64,000 nt of DNA, taken from Marinihelvus sp942491555. Lineage in GTDB: Bacteria > Pseudomonadota > Gammaproteobacteria > Xanthomonadales > SZUA-36. A model generated the notes under the pieces. That model made no database searches, was not told where the DNA came from, and saw only the letters and a list, made by a program, of their open reading frames with translations. The stretch is taken from the NCBI GenBank assembly GCA_942491555.1, contig CALOBN010000005.1, forward strand, positions 1-64,000. The letters are read 5' to 3'. The position numbers and the translations under genes were made by a program. Below, in pieces: positions 34,326-44,177 of this stretch (within the stretch, counting starts at the first letter, position 1; every line of letters begins with the position of its first letter).

Positions 34326-34868
34326 ATGAGCACGGTCAACGCGTCATTTGCGAAGCTGCTGGAATATGAGCAGCGAGCCCGCGGTGCCGAAGAGGCAGAT
34401 GCGGGATCCAACCCGTCCCAGGGTGACTGGGCCGGCCTCGCATTTCGCGTGGGTGCATTTGCGCTGGTGTGCGGCACCGACCGGGTCTATGAGTCGCTAC
34501 CCATTCCCCGCGTCACGCGCGTGCCGGGCACCAAGAAATTCATTCTCGGGCTGGCCAATATCAGGGGCAACCTCATTACCGTGATCGATCTAGGCTGCTA
34601 TCTGAGCGGGGAATCAACACCCATCACCGGTAGTTCAAGACTTCTTTCATCAACTCTGCGGGGCCGACCGGTGGGTCTGCTTGTTGATGAAGTATTCGGG
34701 CAAAGAAACTTCATGAGCAACGACGCCGGCAGCCCCGGGCTACCGGATGACTCGCCCTTCGCCGGACTGGTTCGCAAGCAACACCGCTCCGGAACCGAGA
34801 GCTGGCAGGAGCTTGATCTGCACGTCCTGTTCAGCCAGCCCGAATTCCTGGACGGATCAGCAGCGTGA
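34326..34868 (+). CDS. pilI: Chemotaxis coupling protein PilI (CheW-like)
   Basis: A 180-residue CheW-domain protein that would link the PilJ receptor to the ChpA kinase. The domain (about residues 35-170) contains VTRVPGTKKFILGLANIRGN and DLGCYL, both typical of PilI, and ends with SWQELDLHVLFSQPEFL. GGGGAGAG lies just upstream of the ATG at 34326. The frame is open further upstream, but that part overlaps the spacer and is not coding-like. Confidence 0.9.
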   Translation: MSTVNASFAKLLEYEQRARGAEEADAGSNPSQGDWAGLAFRVGAFALVCGTDRVYESLPIPRVTRVPGTKKFILGLANIRGNLITVIDLGCYLSGESTPITGSSRLLSSTLRGRPVGLLVDEVFGQRNFMSNDAGSPGLPDDSPFAGLVRKQHRSGTESWQELDLHVLFSQPEFLDGSAA

Positions 34869-34875
34869 ACCACCG

Positions 34876-37113
34876 ATGAGTAGCAACAACTCCTTTTCCG
34901 GCTCCAATGCCTCCTGGCTGGTCTACGGGCTCGCGGCCCTGACCATTGCCACCGGCGTGTTCGTCGGCATGACCATCACGAGCCTGACCCGCAACGCGGC
35001 CGATGAACGGGTCTGGATGGGCCTGTCTACCAGCGTGCAGGTGGAATCTCAGAAGCTGGCCAAGTCAGCGGTCGAGAGCGCTTTGGGTAATCTGGACGCC
35101 TTCAACGATCTGGAAGGCACGCATCGGCTGATTAATGCCAATATGCAGACGCTCCGCACTGGCGACGCCACGGCGGGCTTGCCGGCTGCGCCTTCCGAGG
35201 TCAGCGGCGAGATGAGCGCCCTGAATGCGACCTGGAACACCTTCAGTGCGAACGCCCAGACAATCATCACCAGCGAAGCGCTGGTTAATGAACTCTCCGA
35301 ATCCAGCTCCGCCTACCTGACGCTCATTCCGAATATGCAGCGCATGGCGAACCAGGTACTTAATGACCTGGTCGAGAGCGGTGCACCAACATCACAAATC
35401 GTTCTCGCAGGCCGGATGGTATTCCTGTTTGAGCGCATGAACCGACGGGTTAGCGACATCCTGCAAAACAAGGGCGACCTCGCCCAGGTGGCCGAGTCGC
35501 TGCGCGAGGAAACCTCGACCGTAGAACAGTATGAACTGGGTCTGCGCCGCGGCAGCAGCCGTCTCGGCGTTAACCAGATTGTCAGTCAGCGCGCGCTGGC
35601 GAGTCTGGCGCAGGTTCGGCAGTTGCTTGAAGAAGCCAAACCGCAGCTGGAAATTGTTCTGGAAGCCTCGGTCAATCTGGCAGATGTGCGCCAGGCAGCG
35701 GACGCAATTTTTCTGGATAGCGACAAGATGTTTCGCCAGGCCGGTGACCTGACCAACGCGGTAGCGGCCCTGCCGCGCGCCCGCACGTGGCCGTCGACGG
35801 GTGCCAGCACGCTGGGGCTTGTGCTGCTGATCGTGCTGTTGGCGATCCTGGTCGGCATCGTGATCGTTGGTGCGCGCCGGCGGGCAGACACAGCCTTTCG
35901 CAGCAACAAGCGTACCCAACAGGCCATTGTGCGCCTGCTTGATGAGCTCAGTTGCCTGGCAGACGGTGACCTGACCGCCCGCGCTACCGTCACGGACGAG
36001 GTGACCGGCGCCATCGCGGATGCGGTTAACTTTGCTGTTGAGCAGCTTCGCGAACTGGTCATTGGCATCAATACCACGGCCTCGGCAGTAGCGACGTCTG
36101 CAGAAAATACCCGCAACACCACTTCCCTGCTGGCCCAGTCCGCCAATGAGCAGGCGGGACAGGTCGCCCGGGCGACAGAAAAAATTCAGGCCATGTCCTC
36201 AGCCTTTGGAACCATGGCGGAGCGCTCAAAACAATCCAGCGAAACGGCCATGGAATCGGTAAGCATTGCACATACCGGCGCCGAAAAAGTCCGCGAAACC
36301 ATTGAGGGCATGGGCACGATTCGCGAACAGATTCAGGAAACATCGAAACGCATCAAGCGTCTTGGTGAGTCCACTCAGGAAATTGGCGACATTGTCAGCC
36401 TGATTAACGACATTGCCGAACAAACCAACGTGCTGGCACTGAACGCCGCCATTCAGGCTGCTTCGGCCGGCGGCAGCGGTCAGGGTTTTGCCGTCGTCGC
36501 GGATGAAGTCCAGCAGCTTGCTGAAAGTGCCACCAACGCCACCAAGCGGATCTCCGGCCTGGTTCAGACCATTCAGGTCGACACCGCTGAGGCCATCAAG
36601 TCCATGGAGTCCACCACCAGTGAAGTGGTCGCGGGTGCCAGGCTGGCCCAGGATGCAGGTGTGGCGCTGGTACAAACTGAAAAAGCCAGCACCGAGCTGG
36701 CAAACCTGGTGCAGGATATTTCCAACGAGGCTCAGACCCATTCAGAGCAGGCCGGCAGAATTTCCGAACTGATGGACGGTATTCGAAACGTTTCCATCCG
36801 CACTTCGGAAGGCACGTCGGTCACGGCCACTTCGGTCGCGGAACTTGCCGAGCTTGTACTGCAGTTGCAGGGCTCGGTGGCCGACTTCAAGCTGCCCAAT
36901 GACGGCAGCGGTGAGGTTGACACCGCCGAGCCGGCAACCGTACCAACCCTGGATCTTGATCCAGAGGATGGGCAAGAAAGTGAAGCAGACCCGGAGGCGG
37001 AGTTTGACCAATCCGCTGAGCCTGCTAAAGACCTTCCCCAATCGCTGAGGCCAGCCGCCTCCGATCCGGAAAAAACCCCGGATACGGAAACTGCGGACGA
37101 GAAGCGCTCCTGA
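34876..37113 (+). CDS. pilJ: Methyl-accepting chemotaxis protein PilJ
   Basis: A 745-residue inner-membrane receptor. Membrane helices lie at about residues 14-34 and 312-333, with a helical periplasmic PilJ-type sensor domain between them. A linker and the cytoplasmic signalling coiled coil follow, with the hairpin tip EQTNVLALNAAIQAASAG near residue 520. The last ~65 residues form an acidic, disordered-looking tail (DPEDGQESEADPEAEFDQSA) that is unusual for PilJ. No pilK methyltransferase or chpB methylesterase is present in this cluster. A seven-base gap separates it from pilI. Confidence 0.92.
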   Translation: MSSNNSFSGSNASWLVYGLAALTIATGVFVGMTITSLTRNAADERVWMGLSTSVQVESQKLAKSAVESALGNLDAFNDLEGTHRLINANMQTLRTGDATAGLPAAPSEVSGEMSALNATWNTFSANAQTIITSEALVNELSESSSAYLTLIPNMQRMANQVLNDLVESGAPTSQIVLAGRMVFLFERMNRRVSDILQNKGDLAQVAESLREETSTVEQYELGLRRGSSRLGVNQIVSQRALASLAQVRQLLEEAKPQLEIVLEASVNLADVRQAADAIFLDSDKMFRQAGDLTNAVAALPRARTWPSTGASTLGLVLLIVLLAILVGIVIVGARRRADTAFRSNKRTQQAIVRLLDELSCLADGDLTARATVTDEVTGAIADAVNFAVEQLRELVIGINTTASAVATSAENTRNTTSLLAQSANEQAGQVARATEKIQAMSSAFGTMAERSKQSSETAMESVSIAHTGAEKVRETIEGMGTIREQIQETSKRIKRLGESTQEIGDIVSLINDIAEQTNVLALNAAIQAASAGGSGQGFAVVADEVQQLAESATNATKRISGLVQTIQVDTAEAIKSMESTTSEVVAGARLAQDAGVALVQTEKASTELANLVQDISNEAQTHSEQAGRISELMDGIRNVSIRTSEGTSVTATSVAELAELVLQLQGSVADFKLPNDGSGEVDTAEPATVPTLDLDPEDGQESEADPEAEFDQSAEPAKDLPQSLRPAASDPEKTPDTETADEKRS

Positions 37114-37165
37114 TGCGCGGCCCACGACACGGCGGCAGCCAGTCTGCCGGACCAAGGAATCCGTC

Positions 37166-40100
37166 ATGATTCAATCCGGCTCATTAACACCAACGGCTCT
37201 CGCCTGGGTGCGGGAGGACCTGGACAAGGAACTGGACAAAGTCCGGCTTCAGGTAGAAAGCCTGGCTGCCAGTCCTGCAGCCACAGAGGTTCAGATTGAC
37301 GGTACCGCCGGGCGGGTCGAAGAACTCAACCAGATTTTCAATACACTCGTGCTCGATGGCGCCAAGCAGATCACTGGCGAAATGCACCGGGTGCTGCTCA
37401 GCATGAGCAACGGCAAGATGCACGACCGGGAACCTGCGAATGCGGCCCTGCTTGATGCCATGGTGGTTCTGCCGGCTTATCTTGACCGCCTGCAAGCCGG
37501 GCACCAGGATCTGCCGATGTTGCTGCTGCCGCTGATCAACCAGATGCGCGCTGCGATCGGCGAGGAAGCTCTGACCGAAGGCACGGTGTTCACACCGCTG
37601 CTTGATGTGGAGTTGCCGGAACTCGAGTTTGTTCGCAAACCGGGTTTTGATGAGCCTTTTGAATTCCTGACCAACCGCCTGCACCGTCAGTTTGAAAATG
37701 CACTGCAAAACTGGCTGCAGGAGCAGGACGAGGTCAGCCTGCTGTCGCCGATGCAGGGTATCTGCGAAACCATGCGTCACCGGGTCAAGCGTTACGATCT
37801 GAAGCGGCTCTGGTGGGTTGCTACCGAGCTGTTCGGCGGACTCATGGACGGTCATATTGACAACAATGTCGACCTGCGGCGCTTGATGGCCAGGATGTCA
37901 TTGCTGATCAAAACCATGTCTGATCAGGGTGAGGACGGCATTGACGAACGTGCCTCAACCTCGGTCACCCAGGCCCTGCTGTTCCACATCGGCAAGGCCA
38001 AGGCCGGCTGCCAGGGCGTTGACCTTGTGCGGGATCGTTTTGAGCTGGACAAGCTGGCGCCGGACAGTGACGCGATGATGCGCGCCCGCGGCACCCTCTC
38101 AGGGCAGGACCGTGCGATGTACACCTCGCTGAGCGCCGCCGTGGAAGATGAGCTGTCCATTGTCAAAGACGCACTGGATCTGGAACTGCGCACGGGACAG
38201 GTTGAACCGGACAGCCGGCAACAAAGCATGGAGGCGCTGCTGCGCCTGGCTGACACCCTGAGCATGCTTGGTCTTTCAGGCCCGGGACGCACCATCACTG
38301 CCCTGGTTCCGGAATTTGAGGAAACCGCAGGCGCGGAAGTCACTGAACGCGTCGCAGCACTCGAGAAGATGGCCGAACAACTGTTGCTGGTCGAGTCTGC
38401 GCTGACGGAGAAAATTGAGACCCTCGGCGAGGTCGTCGACGGCGACGAACAGGAAAGCCTGACCGGCCTTACCGCGCATGAGGTCCGGCGCATCCGCGTG
38501 AAGGTTCTGGATGAATGTGTGACCAGCATGCACGAGGCCGAGGACGCGGTGCGAGAGCGTTTCTCAGGCAAGGTGGCTGACCCCTCAGAGCCCCTGCAAC
38601 AAATTTCCGGAGCCCTGACCCTGATCAGCGAATCAGAATCAGCCATTGCAATTCATGAGCTTGCCGGGCTGCTGCAACGCCTGGAAGACCATGGCCGTGA
38701 AGGCTTTCAGCTGGACGATCCGACCCGCGAACAGATCGCAGACGCCATGGCCGCCATGGAGCTGTTCCTCGCCGCACGGCGGGATGCACAACGGGATACA
38801 ACACACTATATCGGTCTGGCCCGTGAGCGCATGGCGCAGACAGCGGCCACCATAGCTGCTGGTTCGGCCAGCACCAGCGCGATGCCCGAGGCGCAGGCCG
38901 AAGCCGTACCGGAGCCGGCACAGGCTGCACAGGAGTATGCTGCGCAGGAATATGCTGCGCAGGACCGGGCCGGCACAGAGGAAGAAGTTACCGAACACGA
39001 GGCGGAGGCCGCGCAGCACCCCGAACCCGCGGTTGATCCTGCGCCTGAATTGTCTACCGGGCCCGAATCAGAAGGCGACGAGCTCACAGAACCCGAATCA
39101 GAGCGACAAGCTGAACCACCAGCCGAGCCACCAGCCGAGCCAGAGACCGAGTCAGCACAGGAAGCCGAATCCGTCTCTGCAAGCGCAGTGGCCGCCGAGG
39201 ACGACACGCTGCCGCCGGAGATCGATCCGGACCTTCGGGAAATATTTCTGGAGGAGTACGAGGAAGTATTGCAATCACTGCAATCGGCGATACCCGTCTG
39301 GCTTAATCAACCGGACAACGCCGATGCATTGACGGATATCCGCCGGGCATTCCACACCCTCAAGGGCAGCGGCCGGATGGTCGGCGCTGACGAGCTTGGC
39401 GATTTCTCCTGGCAGATCGAAAACATGCTGAACACGCTCCTGGAAGGCCGCGGCGAAAACTTTGCCGATGCCTCCGTGATGGTGCGCCTCGCCGAAGCAT
39501 CTTTGCCAGCGCTGCGTCAGCGTTTACTGCAGGAGCAATCCGGGCTGAGCCAAAAGGTGGTGATGTCGATTGCCGGCTGCGCCGAGGAGATCGCCAGGAA
39601 CCAGCCCGCCAGCTGGGGTGATTTACAGCCACTGCTGCCCGTTTACCTTGCCGGCCTGCTGCCCGGTGGTTTTACGCCGTCGAAGCAGGAACGCAGCGCA
39701 ACGACAGCTGATGACAGCTCCGATGAAATGCGCGCACTACTCAAAACAGAGCTCAGCGCCAATCTGGGGCCGATTCGCCAGCTGATGGACGCGATCGCGC
39801 AGGACCGCAGCACACGCGCCAGTGAAGAGCAGGTTCGCGCTGTGCATACGATTGCCGGCTTGCTGGCCATGCATCCGGAAGGTCTGGACGCAGAAGTCGC
39901 TGCAGCCCTGGAAACGCTGCTTGCAGCACAATCCCGCTCCGGTAAGGACTACACACCCGACGCCATGTTTACGGTGATCAGCGCTGTAGGCCAGTTACAG
40001 AACCGGGTCGAGCGCCTTGACGGCATTGGCGACCTCAGCCCGGTCGAAGAACAGCAGGAACTGATTGGTCAGCTTGAGCAACTCACGCCGCTGTTTGACG

Positions 40101-42937
40101 GCCCGTACGTTGAACCCAGCGAGCCCGGGCCCGCAGCCCCCGTCATCGATGAGAAGCCGGTGTTTGATCCCGGTCACTCGGTTTACGGCGAAGCGGACGA
40201 GCACAGCGAACCTGCATCGGTCGATAAGACGCCAGAAGCAGACGCAAGTCCGGAACCGGTCTTTGCAGAACCGGTTTCTGAAGAGCCGGTTTTTGCACAA
40301 GATGAAGAAAAGGATGAGGATGAGCCAGAATCTTTAGCTGCCATGCTTGATGCTGATACTGAGGCTGAAGCTGAGGCTGAGGCTGATTTTGGCGCTGAAC
40401 TGCCAGACATTGATACCAGCCAACCGGACTTCTCCGAACCGGAGCCCACCCGGGTGGTCGCGCCGCAGGAACCGGCGATCAACGATCCAAAACCCTTTGT
40501 ACCTCCGCCGGTCGTCATGCCGGAACCGCAGCCCATCGCGGCCGAAACACAATCTGCAGCGGAAGATGATGCCGGAAGTTTCGAGGACCTGGACCAGGAA
40601 ATTATTGGCATTTTCCTCGAGGAAGCTGCCGAGGTTCTGGAGCGCGGCGAAACCGCACTGAACCAGTGGCGCGACAACCTCGATGACCTGAATTGGGTGC
40701 AGGAGCTGCAGCGCGAGATTCATACCTTCAAGGGTGGCGCGCGCATGGCGGGGCTCATGTCCATTGGCGATTACAGCCATGAAATGGAATCCCTGCTCGA
40801 ACGGATTGCCGACCGCACCAGCAGCCCCACCCTGTCCGCTGTCCAGGTTCTCGAAGAGGCCTGTGACCGCTTGCTCGGCTGGGTTGATGAGGTCCAGGCA
40901 GGACGTATCCCGCAAGCCGGTGCTGCGCTGGGCCTACTGAATCAGCAAATCGCTGCACTTGACGGCATTACCCTGCCTCCGGACGAAACCCAGGCATCGA
41001 AACCCGCAGCAGAGCCTGTCGAAAAGCCCGCTCCGCAACCGGTTGTCGAACCACCTGCCACGCCGGCTGCTGAGGCCGCGGTCGACGCTGACGAAACCAT
41101 GACCGGCGGCTCAATCAAGGTGCCGGCAGAATTGCTTGACCGCCTGGTGAATGCCTCCGGCGAAGTCAGTATTTTCCGTTCGAGGCTCGAGCAGCAAATC
41201 GGCAAGCTCAAAGGTAACCTGTCGGAGTTCGATGAGACGATTGAACGCCTCAGCGAACAGTTCCGCAAGATGGACATTGAGATTGAAGCGCAGATCCGGG
41301 CCAACTATCCGGATGCGATCGATGCCCAGGGCGACAGTTTTGACCCGCTCGAGCTTGACCAGTTTTCCGCCTTGCAACAAGCCACCCGTAGCCTTCAGGA
41401 GTCGGTCGCCGACCTGCTGAGCCTGCAGGAAATGGCCGAAGAAAACCTGCGTGCTTCAGAGCAGTTACTCACGCGCCAGTCCCGCGTCTCTACAGAGCTG
41501 CAGGAAGGGTTAATGAAAACCCGCATGGTGCCGTTCGCTTCCGTGGCCCCCAGGCTGCGGCGCATTGTCCGCGGCGCTGCCAAGGATGAGGGCAAACAGG
41601 CCCGCCTGCAGGTACAGATGGTGGGCAGCAGCGATGAGCTGGACCGTAACGTGCTGGAGCACATCACCACTCCGCTCGAGCATATGATGCGCAACGCCGT
41701 TGCGCACGGCATTGAATCCCCGCAAAAGCGCAGCGAACAGGGCAAGCCGGCCGAGGGCGCCATCACCATCACCGTGGAGTCGGAAGCCACAGAATTTGTG
41801 ATTCGAATTTCTGATGATGGCGGCGGCATCAACCTTGATGCCATCCACCGCCGTGCCATAGAACGCGGTCTGCTCGATCAGGACTCCGAGCCCACGCGCC
41901 AGCAGCTCTACGCTTTCATGATGGACAGCGGCTTCTCGACCTCATCATCGATTACCAAGGTAGCCGGTCGCGGCGTTGGCATGGACGTGGTCAACAGTGA
42001 CATCAAGCAGATTGGGGGCTCGCTGGAGATTGAGTCCGAGCCGGGCCAGGGTACGCAATTTACTATCCGTATTCCTTTCACGCTGGCCATCATGCAGGCC
42101 ATCGGCCTGGAAGCGGGCGATGCCAAATACCTGCTGCCATTGTCCAGCGTGGTCGGTGTCTCACGCATCATGCCGGAAGATTACCGCAAGCTGCTCGAAC
42201 AGGACGAACCGCTATACCGCTTCGCCGGCCACGACTACCCGATACTCGATATTGAGCCCCTGCTGGGTGAACGCCCCACGCCACTGGGCCGGGATAATGT
42301 GTCCCTGCTGATTCTTCGCGCCGGCGAGCAGCGAGCCGCGATTCGCGCACCAAACCTGTTGCCGCACCGCGAGGTCGTGATCAAGCCGGTCGGGCCCCAG
42401 ATCAGCAGTGTCGCCGGCGTGCTTGGCGGCTCCATATCGGGCGACGGCGAGGTCATGGTCATTCTGGATCCGGGTCCCATGATTCGACGCGCCTTGATCC
42501 ATGGCGTTGCCACACCGGACGAATCAGCCTATGCGCCAATCAACAGTGGCAAGCTGCTGGTGATGGTCGTGGATGACTCAATCACCATGCGCAAGGTCAC
42601 CTCCAGGGTGCTTGAAAGCCGGGATTTTGAAGTGATCACGGCGCGGGACGGTGTTGATGCCCTGGAACAGCTGCAGGACCGTACGCCGGACATCATGCTG
42701 TTTGATATCGAAATGCCGCGCATGGATGGCTATGAATTAACCGAACGGGTTCGCGATGACGGACGTTTCCGTCAGACGCCGATCATGATGATCACCTCCC
42801 GGGCAGGTCAAAAACACCAGGATCGCGCCATGCAGGCGGGCGCGACAGCCTATCTGACCAAGCCATACCGGGAAGACGAGCTGCTCTCGGAAGTAGACCG
42901 GCTGCTGACTGAGGCGAAACAAAAACATGGCCAGTGA
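37166..42937 (+). CDS. chpA: Hybrid chemotaxis histidine kinase ChpA/PilL
   Basis: A very large kinase (1923 residues). The N-terminal ~530 residues match the PilL-type helical region. Three Hpt-like modules can be located by FHTLKGSGRM (His730), VHTIAGL (His894, weak) and IHTFKGGARM (His1186). Acidic Ala/Pro/Glu linkers separate them (about 565-685, 985-1135 and 1275-1310). The CheA core has the N box MRNAVAHGIESP, ISDDGGGINLDAI and GRGVGMDVV, then a CheW domain. The C-terminus is a receiver domain with Asp1847 in LFDIEMPRMDGY. It should phosphorylate PilG. The gene overlaps chpC by 11 bases. Confidence 0.94.
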   Translation: MIQSGSLTPTALAWVREDLDKELDKVRLQVESLAASPAATEVQIDGTAGRVEELNQIFNTLVLDGAKQITGEMHRVLLSMSNGKMHDREPANAALLDAMVVLPAYLDRLQAGHQDLPMLLLPLINQMRAAIGEEALTEGTVFTPLLDVELPELEFVRKPGFDEPFEFLTNRLHRQFENALQNWLQEQDEVSLLSPMQGICETMRHRVKRYDLKRLWWVATELFGGLMDGHIDNNVDLRRLMARMSLLIKTMSDQGEDGIDERASTSVTQALLFHIGKAKAGCQGVDLVRDRFELDKLAPDSDAMMRARGTLSGQDRAMYTSLSAAVEDELSIVKDALDLELRTGQVEPDSRQQSMEALLRLADTLSMLGLSGPGRTITALVPEFEETAGAEVTERVAALEKMAEQLLLVESALTEKIETLGEVVDGDEQESLTGLTAHEVRRIRVKVLDECVTSMHEAEDAVRERFSGKVADPSEPLQQISGALTLISESESAIAIHELAGLLQRLEDHGREGFQLDDPTREQIADAMAAMELFLAARRDAQRDTTHYIGLARERMAQTAATIAAGSASTSAMPEAQAEAVPEPAQAAQEYAAQEYAAQDRAGTEEEVTEHEAEAAQHPEPAVDPAPELSTGPESEGDELTEPESERQAEPPAEPPAEPETESAQEAESVSASAVAAEDDTLPPEIDPDLREIFLEEYEEVLQSLQSAIPVWLNQPDNADALTDIRRAFHTLKGSGRMVGADELGDFSWQIENMLNTLLEGRGENFADASVMVRLAEASLPALRQRLLQEQSGLSQKVVMSIAGCAEEIARNQPASWGDLQPLLPVYLAGLLPGGFTPSKQERSATTADDSSDEMRALLKTELSANLGPIRQLMDAIAQDRSTRASEEQVRAVHTIAGLLAMHPEGLDAEVAAALETLLAAQSRSGKDYTPDAMFTVISAVGQLQNRVERLDGIGDLSPVEEQQELIGQLEQLTPLFDGPYVEPSEPGPAAPVIDEKPVFDPGHSVYGEADEHSEPASVDKTPEADASPEPVFAEPVSEEPVFAQDEEKDEDEPESLAAMLDADTEAEAEAEADFGAELPDIDTSQPDFSEPEPTRVVAPQEPAINDPKPFVPPPVVMPEPQPIAAETQSAAEDDAGSFEDLDQEIIGIFLEEAAEVLERGETALNQWRDNLDDLNWVQELQREIHTFKGGARMAGLMSIGDYSHEMESLLERIADRTSSPTLSAVQVLEEACDRLLGWVDEVQAGRIPQAGAALGLLNQQIAALDGITLPPDETQASKPAAEPVEKPAPQPVVEPPATPAAEAAVDADETMTGGSIKVPAELLDRLVNASGEVSIFRSRLEQQIGKLKGNLSEFDETIERLSEQFRKMDIEIEAQIRANYPDAIDAQGDSFDPLELDQFSALQQATRSLQESVADLLSLQEMAEENLRASEQLLTRQSRVSTELQEGLMKTRMVPFASVAPRLRRIVRGAAKDEGKQARLQVQMVGSSDELDRNVLEHITTPLEHMMRNAVAHGIESPQKRSEQGKPAEGAITITVESEATEFVIRISDDGGGINLDAIHRRAIERGLLDQDSEPTRQQLYAFMMDSGFSTSSSITKVAGRGVGMDVVNSDIKQIGGSLEIESEPGQGTQFTIRIPFTLAIMQAIGLEAGDAKYLLPLSSVVGVSRIMPEDYRKLLEQDEPLYRFAGHDYPILDIEPLLGERPTPLGRDNVSLLILRAGEQRAAIRAPNLLPHREVVIKPVGPQISSVAGVLGGSISGDGEVMVILDPGPMIRRALIHGVATPDESAYAPINSGKLLVMVVDDSITMRKVTSRVLESRDFEVITARDGVDALEQLQDRTPDIMLFDIEMPRMDGYELTERVRDDGRFRQTPIMMITSRAGQKHQDRAMQAGATAYLTKPYREDELLSEVDRLLTEAKQKHGQ

Positions 42938-43388
42938 AAACGAAATCCGCGCCCTGATGGCACCCATTCCCGGCGGCGGTGTGCTGGTACCGGGCTCCAT
43001 GATTGCCGAGGTGGTTAATTACAATGACCCGGAGCCCTTTCACGAAGGCCCCGACTGGCTGTTGGGTGAAGTGCGCTGGAACGGCTGGCAGATTCCGGTG
43101 GTCAACCTGGGCATGCTTGCCGGCCTGAGTGATGACTACTCCGTGCCGCCCCGCGCCCGCGTGCTGATCCTCAAGACCCTGAGCATGGCCTCCAGTGTCC
43201 TGCATATCGGTCTGCTGGTCGACGGCCTGCCGCGACTGAAAAACGTCACGCCAGCCAACCTTATCGAGGTTGAAGCCGAGACGCCGGATGGCATTTTCAG
43301 CCACGTAACGGTTGAGGATCAGGCAGCGGTAATTCCTGACCTGGATGAACTCGCGCTGACCATCGAAAAAGCCGTCTACTCACGCTGA
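42927..43388 (+). CDS. chpC: CheW-like protein ChpC
   Basis: A 153-residue second CheW-domain protein of the twitching system, as in the Pseudomonas chpC position. It has LLGEVRWNGWQIPVVNLGML and the CheW-like HIGLLVDGLPRLKNV. It starts inside the end of chpA (11-base overlap), so it is translationally coupled and probably an alternative adaptor. It is the last gene of the pil-chp operon and converges with rsmE. Confidence 0.82.
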   Translation: MASENEIRALMAPIPGGGVLVPGSMIAEVVNYNDPEPFHEGPDWLLGEVRWNGWQIPVVNLGMLAGLSDDYSVPPRARVLILKTLSMASSVLHIGLLVDGLPRLKNVTPANLIEVEAETPDGIFSHVTVEDQAAVIPDLDELALTIEKAVYSR

Positions 43389-43433
43389 TGCGGATGCACC
43401 GCAGGCTTGCTTCAGCCTGGGACTGACAAGGCT

Positions 43434-44177
43434 TCAGACGCAGTCCGGCGCAAAATCCCCATACAAGGTCTGTAACACCGTGATTGCCGCAGGTCCGGCA
43501 GATTCGGTCCGTAAAACCCGTGGACCCAGACTTACGGCCGTCACACCCGCCAGCACCAGCCGTTGCATTTCCTGTTCTGTAAAACCACCCTCCGGCCCGA
43601 TAACCACTGTCGCTGCAGGTCCGGGCTTTTCGCAGCCGGCCAGGCAGCGCTCAGCGCGCGGGTCCAGCACATAGCGAACCTCTCCAGATGACCGGTCAAG
43701 CCACTCATCCAGGCTCAGGGCATCGGCGAGCAGTGGCAGGGTCGCCCGACCGCTCTGCTCACAGGCCGCAACCAGAACCCCGCGCCAGTGAGACATGCGT
43801 TTATCCAGACGCGCTCCCTGAAGCCTTACTTCGGTCCGCGTACTGAACACGGGCTGGACCTGCGCCACGCCGAGCTCGGTTGCCTTCTGCAGGCTGTAAT
43901 CCATGCGGTCGCCCTTGCCTACCGCCTGCACCAGGGTCAGTCGCAGCGGTGATTCAGCGGCAGCCGGCAAGCGCGTATTTACCCGCACGGTCAGCGCATC
44001 ACGATTGACTGAAATCAGTTCGGCGGCGTAATCGAAGCCATCACCGTTAAACAGCACCAAAACGTCGCCCGGCCGCAATTTGAGCACACGCACCAGATAG
44101 TGAGCGGCGCGCTGCTCTAGCTGTAATTCCGAATCAGGCGCGAGGCCCTGTTCGGTGAATATCCGTGAAATTCTCAT
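43434..44177 (-). CDS. rsmE: 16S rRNA m3U1498 methyltransferase
   Basis: A 247-residue SPOUT-class methyltransferase that modifies U1498 of 16S rRNA. An N-terminal PUA-like domain (HYLVRVLKLRPGDVLVLFNG) precedes the trefoil-knot domain with VVIGPEGGFTEQEM and LGPRVLRTESAGPAAI. The length is normal. Its ATG overlaps the bioA stop (ATGA), so it is coupled to bioA as in Pseudomonas, where rsmE also lies beside bioA. Confidence 0.95.
   Translation of the reverse strand: MRISRIFTEQGLAPDSELQLEQRAAHYLVRVLKLRPGDVLVLFNGDGFDYAAELISVNRDALTVRVNTRLPAAAESPLRLTLVQAVGKGDRMDYSLQKATELGVAQVQPVFSTRTEVRLQGARLDKRMSHWRGVLVAACEQSGRATLPLLADALSLDEWLDRSSGEVRYVLDPRAERCLAGCEKPGPAATVVIGPEGGFTEQEMQRLVLAGVTAVSLGPRVLRTESAGPAAITVLQTLYGDFAPDCV

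Noticed and set aside
37924..38646. Minus-strand frame of 240 codons inside chpA
   Set aside because: It is Ser/Arg-rich, antisense to a well-supported kinase gene, and typical of high-GC shadow frames.
43401..43418. CAGGCT/AGCCTG hairpin between chpC and rsmE
   Set aside because: A 6-bp stem with no T tract gives too little evidence for a terminator.
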